NCBI RefSeq assembly: GCF_002251435.1
Contig: NZ_NPJI01000110.1
Coordinates: forward strand, 62,001 to 126,000
DNA from: Prevotella sp. P2-180
Lineage (GTDB): Bacteria; Bacteroidota; Bacteroidia; Bacteroidales; Bacteroidaceae
Reading direction: 5' to 3'
DNA: 64,000 nt
Part shown: piece by piece, positions 47,051-54,700 of the stretch
Layout of the letters: each line of letters opens with the position of its first letter
Numbering within the stretch: position 1 is the stretch's first letter
Translations under genes and position numbers: made by a program
The notes under the pieces: generated by a model
Database searches by the model: none
Told to the model about the DNA's origin: nothing
Seen by the model: only the letters and a program-made list of their open reading frames with translations

Positions 47051-47381
47051 TTAGATACTATTTATTTCGACCGGGACTACGCTAACGCAGCGACAGTCTC
47101 GGTCGTTTTGTTTATAATATTGACGATACATCAATGATTGAATACCAAAATGACGTCGGACTTCTTGTATGCCAATATGCTGACGGAATACAGCTTCAGG
47201 TTTCCAGTCTAAATGCATCTCGCGGTTTCTAAGTGTTGTCGTTTCTCCAAGTAACATGTTGCGGAAGAAACGCTCCATGTCGTTATCCAAACTTCGGGAT
47301 AGGCCACGTTCTTGTTCTTGTGGTTCTCCTTGACGAATATACTCATTGAGACCTTGTATATATTTTTTTGTCTTCTGCCAT
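47051..47381 (-). pseudogene. Decayed Fic-family protein gene (core deleted)
   Basis: Read on the minus strand, the first part gives MAEDKK, then after one frame change YIQGLNEYIRQGEPQEQERG, which matches the N-terminal helix of Bacteroidales Fic proteins (the RQGEP element of the inhibitory/antitoxin segment). It then jumps directly to MERFFRNMLLGETTTLRNREMH, the known C-terminal end of the same proteins. The whole catalytic core, including the HxFx(D/E)GNGR motif, is missing. The frame change falls in a run of seven A; six would restore the frame. So the gene has both an internal deletion and a homopolymer frameshift and cannot AMPylate anything. The plus-strand terminator overlaps its 3' end. 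The family is recalled from memory, not from a search. Confidence 0.7.
47068..47112 (+). terminator. Rho-independent terminator of the tandem SusC/SusD operon
   Basis: CGACCGGGACT (47068-47078) pairs with AGTCTCGGTCG (47095-47105), one G-U pair, with an inner CGCT/AGCG stem (47080-47083 with 47089-47092), then TTTTGTTT. It sits 33 bp after the stop codon of the secreted protein and closes the operon. Confidence 0.85.
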
Positions 47382-47444
47382 ATCCTTATATATTTTTATT
47401 GTCAGAAAATATCTTTTCAAAGTACCTGTCCCTGTGATTCCATA

Positions 47445-49010
47445 CTATTTTTCTATTAGTTTCTTCAGTATCGTCAAACCCTTTTCTGTGAGTTGATATT
47501 TTTGACCTCTGTGATTGGGCTTATCTGGATATAACATTTTGACATAGCCTTGATCAATCGCCGGTTTTAAAACAGATTTTGAAAATGCTTGACGACTTAG
47601 GGTTGCAAGATGGTTGCAAGATAAATATCGCAGAAGCAATTCCTTTACACCAAGCAAATACACATCCACACTGATTATCAGTGTTTTAAATCTATCATCT
47701 ATATCTTGTAACTCATCTTGCAAGTTAGGTTGCAAGTTAGGTTGCAAGTTAGGTTGCAAGTTAGGTTGCAAGTTAGGTTGCAAGTTGTCGAATAACTGTT
47801 GTCGAATATTATTTGCTTCCAATGTTTCTGCATCTCTCACCTTTGCCAGAAAAACTGTTATGAGGTTGACATCAAACTCCGCCAGACTATTACCATTTGT
47901 CCCCAGCAACTTTTGTACATCGCGGATACCATGGTTGAACATGTTTACATAGTTGAAGGATTTCAGTATTCCCGCAAGACAATTATTGCGATAGTCATTG
48001 ACATTGGGGAAGTTGTCAGGGCGAGCATTGCCGTACAAACCGCCGGGATTCATGATTTCGATACGGTCTTTATATTGATACAAACGTGTTGGAGTGGTGG
48101 ATTGGTAGTCACGATGCATCACAGCATTCATCATCAACTCTCGCAGAGCTTTCTCTGGATAGTTATATATGTCTTTCTCTTGTAAAACACTGATAGATAC
48201 AGGGCGCTTGGTTACAATGGCATCGCTGATAAAGGTGTCTAATCGAGGCAACATCTTATACAAGCATCCATCGAACTTACGTTCATTAACAATGGTGCTA
48301 CCATTATCAAAGCCATCGAATTTTACGTATTGTATGTAAGCTCCAGGCATATAATACTGCGGATTCTTACCAAACATGATTAATGCGGCAAACGTAGGAC
48401 AATCCCATTGCATATTATATAAGTGCAATGAGGCAAGTTGCTCCTTCAAAGGGCGTTTATCTTGGCTAAGGACATCAAGGTCAATGGCTCGAGGCATGTA
48501 CTCTTTCACGATAATTTCTACATCCAGATCGTCCAATGTTGCTTCGCGACATGGACGTGTATCAAAGGTAGGTAGAGCAGCTGCACATCGTTCGCTTAGG
48601 ATTCGTTCTTCCTGAGGCGAGGCTATATCCTTTCTTGGCCCTATACGTATGAAGGTTCTGCCTCGATAGCGTACAGGTGTATCAAACGATGGGGTCACTT
48701 CCACCACCAGCACATCACCTTCAGGTGTCTCCACCTTTTCGGTATTCATGACAGGTAAAGGTAGAATGTTGCCGTCTGAACGTATGCCACTTATCTTCTT
48801 CATAAGCGCATCATCTACTTTCAGACCACTTATCCTGCCGTCATCGTGCACTCCGATAAGAAGGTACCCCTTCTGACGCTTGCCAGGCATATCGTTGGCA
48901 AAGGCACAGATCGCCTCCTGAAACTTATCCATGTTGCTTGTTGAGATAGTGCGTTCTATACGGTAACTCTCATCTATGGATATGATATCATATAGTTCTC
49001 TTGTCGTCAT
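47445..49010 (-). CDS. AlbA_2/Schlafen-type ATP-binding transcriptional regulator
   Basis: This 521-residue protein has an N-terminal AlbA_2 domain (about 10-130; YRIERTISTSNMDKFQEAICAFAND; GYLLIGVHDDGRISGL; VRYRGRTFIRIGP), which is a DNA-binding or nuclease-like domain. A HATPase_c_4 (RecG-C-like) module follows (about 280-375; YPEKALRELMMNAVMHRDYQ; RIEIMNPGGLYG), then a linker with NLQP repeats (about 411-432) and a C-terminal winged helix (about 440-521; GQKYQLTEKGLTILKKL). Such proteins are common accessory genes near mobile elements and defence genes. It lies between a Fic remnant and another gene remnant. The upstream gap contains no clear promoter closer than 49210. Confidence 0.85.
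   Translation of the reverse strand: MTTRELYDIISIDESYRIERTISTSNMDKFQEAICAFANDMPGKRQKGYLLIGVHDDGRISGLKVDDALMKKISGIRSDGNILPLPVMNTEKVETPEGDVLVVEVTPSFDTPVRYRGRTFIRIGPRKDIASPQEERILSERCAAALPTFDTRPCREATLDDLDVEIIVKEYMPRAIDLDVLSQDKRPLKEQLASLHLYNMQWDCPTFAALIMFGKNPQYYMPGAYIQYVKFDGFDNGSTIVNERKFDGCLYKMLPRLDTFISDAIVTKRPVSISVLQEKDIYNYPEKALRELMMNAVMHRDYQSTTPTRLYQYKDRIEIMNPGGLYGNARPDNFPNVNDYRNNCLAGILKSFNYVNMFNHGIRDVQKLLGTNGNSLAEFDVNLITVFLAKVRDAETLEANNIRQQLFDNLQPNLQPNLQPNLQPNLQPNLQDELQDIDDRFKTLIISVDVYLLGVKELLLRYLSCNHLATLSRQAFSKSVLKPAIDQGYVKMLYPDKPNHRGQKYQLTEKGLTILKKLIEK
47718..47786 (-). repeat. 12-bp in-frame tandem repeat encoding NLQP units
   Basis: TTGCAAGTTAGG is repeated five times without a mismatch (47718-47777), followed by a partial sixth copy. 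Being 12 bp it adds four codons per unit (NLQP) in the linker between the ATPase and winged-helix domains of the gene at 47445-49010. Perfect identity implies recent expansion, so the copy number probably varies between strains. Confidence 0.9.
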
Positions 49011-49022
49011 AGTTTCTGATTC

Positions 49023-49202
49023 TTACTTGTTAAATATCTTTTCAAAATTGGCCCAGGCGCGGCGGTAGTCGGCTATGCGGTCGCAACGGGTGTAGGGAGC
49101 TACGAAGGTTTGCTGATGGCCACCATAGAGTTCGCTCTTGGCTGGGTCGATGGTGTGCACGTATGAGGCGGTGGAGCCTTTGTAAGAGGTTATTCTTATT
49201 AT
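49023..49202 (-). pseudogene. C-terminal remnant of an unrecognised gene
   Basis: An open frame with no start codon ends at the TAA at 49023-49025. It reads ITSYKGSTASYVHTIDPA, later LYGGHQQTFVAPYTRC and finally DYRRAWANFEKIFNK. Its composition and GC content (about 55%) look coding and differ from the AT-rich flanks. No ATG, GTG or TTG start is in frame before the AT-rich region begins near 49203, so the 5' part has been lost. I do not recognise the family. Confidence 0.5.
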
Positions 49203-49209
49203 TTGATGG

Positions 49210-49217
49210 CAAAGTTA
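49210..49217 (-). promoter_or_regulatory. Candidate promoter -7 element upstream of the gene remnant
   Basis: On the minus strand this is TAACTTTG, a match to TAnnTTTG; a possible TTTG at 49244-49241 is 23 nt away. It may be the promoter of the vanished gene and now drive the AlbA_2-type gene at 47445-49010. Confidence 0.35.
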
Positions 49218-49305
49218 ATAAACTTTTATGAGAATATGGTCAAAGAGAGAATATAGATATTTTTTTTAATAATATTTAAGTCTCACTGCCATCTTATAAT
49301 AATTA

Positions 49306-51165
49306 TTATAATGGCTTCACGAGATACACGGTGCCAATCTTGGTGCGTTTCCTCACTATCCCGTCGAGATTGGCGAGGAATTGACCGAATTTGCTGATGC
49401 CACTGACACCCAATGACGAACCAGCCATGCCCTTGATCTTGTTATATATCGCTGCCGTGGTCATGTATTGCCCCTCCGACTCGTCTTGAGTGATGGCAAA
49501 GCAAAGACGGAAATACTGCTCGGCAGGCGAGAGCAACTGATACTGGCGGTTGTGCTCGATAATCTCCTCGTTTTTTTCGTGGTCAAACCAAAAGCGCTCG
49601 CCGTTCATTATGGCATTCATCGCCTGGGCATAGAGTTGCTCGTAGTTGACGGGGTGATCGACGATGATTGGAGCGGAGAGTTCGATGCCGATGAAACGGC
49701 GGCAACCCGACGGGTCGGCGAGGATGTCGGTCAGATTGGTGGTGGCGATAAACGAGGCACGGCGTGGCATCTCGGCTATCGAGCGTGCATACGGCAGCTT
49801 CACTTTTAGTGTGGGCAACTGCATCACGTTCTTCAAGAATCCCTGTTGGATGCGAGGCGGTATGGCGTTAAACTCGTCGAGGTTGATGAGCAGCGACTGC
49901 GCCATTGCTATGAGTGTGGTCTTCTTCTCGGCAATGTCGAGATTGTCGATGAATGTCTGTTTGAACTGGGGTGGCAGAATCCGGCGGCAGAAGGTGGATT
50001 TGTTGTAGCCCTGTGGCGAGATGAGTAGCGGGGCCACACTGTTGCCGTATCTTCGGTCCTTTCCAATCCATTGCGCCACCATGCCCAGAAACCATTTCCT
50101 GAACCACGCCTTCCACTGCAGGCAATTAGTGGGCACACTCTCAGCAAGTCGGCCAATATGGTCGTTACCGTCCCATTTTTTCTCAAGACCATAAAGGTAA
50201 TCTTGTATAGGGTCGTACAAGTTTACCTTTGTGGAATGAAGGTATCTGTTGAAGTCCTTGTCCCACACTTTCAGACCTTTACTCTGAATATCGAGCAAGA
50301 TGGAGTTGAATCGCTTGTCGTCGAGCGGTAACCATCCATAGTTTGGTTTGTTGAGAATCTTCATTTCTGCAACATTCTCCATCCTGTTGAATCTGAATAC
50401 ATATTTTGACTTTAGATATTCTATCATCATGCGAATATCTGATGGGCCTTCGATGTCTGTTGGTTCCGTTTCTTTCAACTGACTGTAGTGGAGTGGGGGA
50501 ACAAGGCGGCTCTCGTTGTCAAAAATAGTATTCTCCACTCTTATGGGAGCGGCATTCGGGTTGAAGTATGGCGCAGGGTCGAGCGTGAGTCGGAATCCGG
50601 CATAGAGGCAGTGCCCCGAAAGTGCGGTGGCAGCCATCTGCACGTTGTGATTGATGATACCTTCATACACCCTCACGGCGATGTTGTATGCCGAATTGCA
50701 TAATTGCTCAGCCTCGTCGATGGTGGTGATGTCTTGTCCGTCCTTCGGTGCAACCCTCACCAGTATCTTCACACCGCTACCTGTGCTGCTGACAAAAGCG
50801 GCGAAAGTCATAGGCATCATCGAAGCCACTTGCTTCACCGTCTCCAGTTCCGCTGAGCCGGTGATATTGTCAACGCTAAGGGTAATGATGCCGTTAAAAG
50901 CCTTCATTATCTTGTTGCCGTCCTTGTCGATTTTCACCTCCACGGATGGCAGGAAGCTCGGCAGGTTGTGCAGATGGTCATATTTGGCTGGCCATCTCTC
51001 CCCTTGTCCGATTCTGTTCGTGGTATAAATGGCAAAACTTCTGAACTGTGTAACGTTCATTTTACTGTCATCGACAGTGATTTTTTCGAAAAACTTGGTC
51101 GCCGACCAGTTGGTTACTGCCATTTTTCCGTTAGAATTTGACTTAATTTGAGTGAATCTTACCAT
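49306..51165 (-). CDS. VirE/BT4734-like mobile-element primase-helicase
   Basis: This 619-residue protein has an N-terminal BT4734-like domain (about 40-220; FVSSTGSGVKILVRVAP; SGHCLYAGFRLTLDPAPYFNPNAAP), resembling a primase-polymerase fold, followed by a VirE-type P-loop domain (about 310-530). The P-loop is SPQGYNKSTF (about 385-394), with an atypical glycine loop, and the Walker B-like LLINLDEFN is at about 425. FIATTNLTDILADPSGCRRFIGIEL resembles the sensor region of SF3-type helicases. The C-terminus (GMAGSSLGVSGISKFGQFLANL) looks like a winged helix. Such proteins are found across Bacteroides and Prevotella genomes near integrated elements and are thought to start replication of an element. 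No integrase or relaxase is nearby. The family is firm; its role is inferred. Confidence 0.85.
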   Translation of the reverse strand: MVRFTQIKSNSNGKMAVTNWSATKFFEKITVDDSKMNVTQFRSFAIYTTNRIGQGERWPAKYDHLHNLPSFLPSVEVKIDKDGNKIMKAFNGIITLSVDNITGSAELETVKQVASMMPMTFAAFVSSTGSGVKILVRVAPKDGQDITTIDEAEQLCNSAYNIAVRVYEGIINHNVQMAATALSGHCLYAGFRLTLDPAPYFNPNAAPIRVENTIFDNESRLVPPLHYSQLKETEPTDIEGPSDIRMMIEYLKSKYVFRFNRMENVAEMKILNKPNYGWLPLDDKRFNSILLDIQSKGLKVWDKDFNRYLHSTKVNLYDPIQDYLYGLEKKWDGNDHIGRLAESVPTNCLQWKAWFRKWFLGMVAQWIGKDRRYGNSVAPLLISPQGYNKSTFCRRILPPQFKQTFIDNLDIAEKKTTLIAMAQSLLINLDEFNAIPPRIQQGFLKNVMQLPTLKVKLPYARSIAEMPRRASFIATTNLTDILADPSGCRRFIGIELSAPIIVDHPVNYEQLYAQAMNAIMNGERFWFDHEKNEEIIEHNRQYQLLSPAEQYFRLCFAITQDESEGQYMTTAAIYNKIKGMAGSSLGVSGISKFGQFLANLDGIVRKRTKIGTVYLVKPL

Positions 51166-51207
51166 ATATCTTAGATTTTTAGTATAAAAATGATGTTTTT
51201 TTCGCTA

Positions 51208-51239
51208 CAAAGTTACTAATAAATCTCGAAATATGCAAA
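51208..51239 (-). promoter_or_regulatory. Promoter of the VirE-like gene
   Basis: On the minus strand TTTG (51239-51236) and TAACTTTG (51215-51208) are 20 nt apart, a full consensus promoter. The expected leader is about 35 nt before the start codon at 51165. Confidence 0.65.
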
Positions 51240-51263
51240 TTTTTGGCTCAAAAACGCCTTTTG

Positions 51264-51356
51264 TTGCCACCATTGTCACCCTACTGCCACCCTTACTGCC
51301 ACCATCTAATATAAATAAAATGAGAATGTTAACCCTAAAGGTGACAGTAGTGGCAG
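51264..51356. repeat. TGCCACC repeat cluster upstream of the VirE-like promoter
   Basis: TGCCACC occurs at 51265, 51285 and 51297, TGTCACC at 51274, and an inverted copy (GGTGACAGTAGTGGCAG) at 51340-51356. The cluster starts 25 bp upstream of the promoter -33 element. Clustered direct and inverted copies suit binding sites for an initiator or repressor (iteron-like). The role is inferred. Confidence 0.45.
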
Positions 51357-51408
51357 AAAAGTTATTCATTCTTTAGTAGTAAAGGGTTATTGAGTTATGG
51401 GGTTATTG

Positions 51409-51552
51409 GGTATTCAGTTGGCAAGTGGATGTGGTATTCAGTTGACAAGTGAATGGGGTATTCAGTTGGCAAGTGAATGGGGTATTCAGTTATCAAGTGA
51501 ATGGGGTATTCAGTTATCAAGTGAATGGGGTATTCAGTTGGCAAGTGGATGA
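51409..51552 (+). repeat. 24-bp tandem repeat, six copies, reading-frame compatible
   Basis: Six uninterrupted 24-bp units of the form GGTATTCAGTTGGCAAGTGA plus ATGG fill 51409-51552, with a few changes (GGCAAG, GACAAG or ATCAAG in the middle; GGAT or GAAT near the end). An ATG at 51397 opens a 51-codon frame through all copies that reads (G-I-Q-L-x-S-E-W)n and ends in a TGA made by the last unit; AAAGGG lies 10 bp before it. The array lies in the 570-bp gap between the VirE-like gene and the PL11 gene. There are no spacers, so it is not CRISPR. Whether it is translated, is an iteron array, or is simple minisatellite DNA cannot be told. Confidence 0.9.
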
Positions 51553-51692
51553 TGATGTTAATTTAGCGCAATAGTAATAATAGTCGACATTTCCAAATGG
51601 TTTTTTTAATTATATGATAACAATATCATGCTTTTATCAAAAAGTAATGGTATCAAATCATTATTTTTGGTTTATTATTTGATTTTTATTCG

Positions 51693-51700
51693 TAACTTTG
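51693..51700 (+). promoter_or_regulatory. Promoter -7 element for the PL11 lyase gene
   Basis: TAACTTTG matches TAnnTTTG and lies 35 nt before the lyase start codon. The nearest TTTG candidates are 11 and 23 nt away, so the -33 part is weak. Confidence 0.5.
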
Positions 51701-51735
51701 CACCGAATTATTGAATACCTAAATATTTACTGTAT

Positions 51736-54700
51736 ATGAACAAGAAACTTATTACACTTGTTATCGCTGCATTAACTTATTGTAACGTGGTAACGGCACA
51801 AAGATTCACAGATAGGCTTGACCGTGGTCTTGTTGCCGTGCAAACCACAAGCGGCGTGTATTGTTCGTGGCGTATTCAGGCCGACGAATACTACGACGTG
51901 AAGTATAACCTCTATCGCGACGGCACCAAGGTGAACGCCGAACCGCTTAACGTCTCTAACTTTACTGACGCATCCGGTTCGCAAGGCAGCACCTACACCG
52001 TCAAGGCTGTAGTAAACGGAGTGGAGCAGGTGGCCTCGAAGGCAGCATCTGTACTCGCCAACAACTACAAGTCAATAACCATCAAGCACGATGCTTCGCT
52101 AAAGTCTACTTATATCCCCAACGACGCATGCTGCGCCGATGTGGATGGCGACGGTGAGGTGGAGATACTCTTGAAGTTTGACAACAAGGAGGAAGGCGAA
52201 CAACTTTATCCCAAGAACGGACCTACAATAAATGGTGTGGAGACAAAGGAATACTCCTTGCTCGCATGCCTCAAGCAGGACGGAACAATATTGTGGTGGG
52301 TGAACTGCGGTCCGAACATGGGTGACTTCCAGAACAACGAGCAGAACATCGTGGGATATGACTGGGACATGGACGGCAAGGCTGAGGTCGTGATGAGACT
52401 CGAAGAGGGCTCAACAGTACACATGGCCGACGGAACAACATACACCATCGGTGCTGACGGTAAGAACGGCACGTCGTGGACAAACTACCGCATACCCAAA
52501 GGCTCTGGCTCAGTGGAGTGGTTTACATACTACGGCAATGAATTCCTTTACTATTGCGAAGGAGCGACGGGCAAGCCATACCAGTGTATTGAGTATCCGC
52601 TGAAAAGATACGAGAGCGGCGAAACTGACCTTAAGGCTGCATGGGGCGACGGCTACGGCCACCGAAGCAGCAAGAACTTCTTCGGTGCGCCATATCTCGA
52701 CGGCAAGCATCCGAGCATCTTCCTTGGTCGCGGTATTTATACAAGACATAAGTTTATTGCATACGACGTTGACCCGGCTACACATGCTCTCAATGTTAGA
52801 TGGCAGTGGACCAACAACAAGCCTGGTTCACCTTGGTATGGACAGGGTTATCACAATTATTCTATAGCCGACGTGGATTGGGACGGCAAGGACGAGATAG
52901 TATGGGGTTCGATGGTGATTGACGACAATGGTCTGGGACTGTCAACCACAGGCCTTGGACATGGCGACGCCCAGCACGTGAGCGACCTAAATCCTTACAT
53001 ACACGGTCAGGAAATGTTTGCCTGCAACGAGGATAACCCCGCCAACAACTACCGTGACGCCACAACGAGCAAGATATACTATCGTATGACAGATACCAAT
53101 GATGCCGGTCGTGCTCTTGCCGGAAATTTCTATAACACTATTCCCGGTTCTATAGGATACGGCGCACATGACACACCAATCTCTACAGTGGTGAATGACC
53201 ATGTGACAGTAAGCACCAATGGCCTCGGCATGAACTTCCGTATCTATTGGGACGGTGACCTGCAGGAGGAGTGTTTCGACAATATCACAGTGTCAAAACC
53301 AGGTGTAGGCACTCTCGCGACATTCTCAGGATGTTATTCCAACAACAGCACCAAGGCCACTCCTTGTTATCAGGGTGACATCTTCGGCGACTGGCGCGAG
53401 GAGGTGATAGAGCGCACCGCAGATAATAATATAAGGATATACACCTCAACCATACCTACAGAATGGCGCAACTACTCACTTTGGTACGACCATCAATACC
53501 GCAATGCCATGGTTTGGCAGCCTTGTGGATATAACCAGCCACCTCATGCCTCTTATTTCCTTGGCGAACTGGAAGGCATAACCATCGCTCCTCCTCCTCT
53601 CACAACCACGGGTCGCGAGATAATATCATTTTCTGTTGACGCATCGCTCAACGGCAAGCACGCACTGCTCGATGTTGACGGCGACGCCACTGTATCAGTG
53701 GCAGCGGGAGCATCTCCAGCAGTCTTCACCGACAATGCCCCATCGTGGGTGCAGGGCTCAGCCCCCAGCGAGTGTACAACCAAGGACACGGAGATTACAT
53801 ACGCCTACTATACCCATACTCTTACCGGAGGAGCTTTCACAGGAGAAATGCGTCTTGTGAAGCAGGGCGACGGAACACTCGTACTTCCTAACGTCACAGA
53901 GACATACACAGGCAATACCGACGTATGGGCAGGAACGCTGCAGTTTGACGGCACAATGGAAAAGAGCCCGGTATGGCTTAACCGCTTTGCACGACTCAGT
54001 TCGAACAGAGGTAAGTTCCTGGCAGGGATCAAGGCTGATTATGGTTCTGAAATCATGCCAGGTGGAAACAACCAAGTGGGTACTATTAACGCTTCTTCTA
54101 TAGAACTCGGTTTCGGCGCTCGTGTTATCTTTGATGTCAATGGAAACGAGACCGACCGTCTTGTAGCCGAAAATATCAGTATCGAGAAGAAGGTGTGGGA
54201 CAACGGACCGGAATACAGTGCTCCCGTATTTGTGTTCACATCCCAACCCATAGCAGGAACATACATTCTCGCAGAGGCAAGTGGATTGACTGGCAATCTT
54301 TCGGATGTCACAATAGAAGGTCTCACAGGAGTAAAGTATGACTTGGCATACGCCGACGGCAAGATTACACTTAATGTATATAATGGTCGTGGCAGTGAGG
54401 ATGTAGTGTGGACAGGTGCAACAGATGGTACTTGGGACCTTATGAACTCTGAGAACTTCTCTTCTTCTGACAAGAAGTTTGTCACAGGCGACGAGGTAAC
54501 GTTTGACGACAGTGCAGTGAATACCGCAATCACAGTGGCTGAGGACGTAACCCCGGGAAACATCATCTTCAAGAACGACAGCAAGACCTATTCTATCACA
54601 GGTGAAGGCGCTATCTCTGGAGAAGGCACACTCTCTGTAGAGGGCAATGGCGAGGTGAAGATTAATAACATCAACAAATATAATGGCGGTACGATAATCA

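Noticed and set aside
47718..47786. CRISPR or iteron array
   Set aside because: The 12-bp repeat lies within a coding frame and adds whole codons, so it is a protein repeat.
51409..51552. CRISPR array
   Set aside because: The 24-bp units follow each other directly with no spacers and no cas genes are present; it is a tandem repeat.
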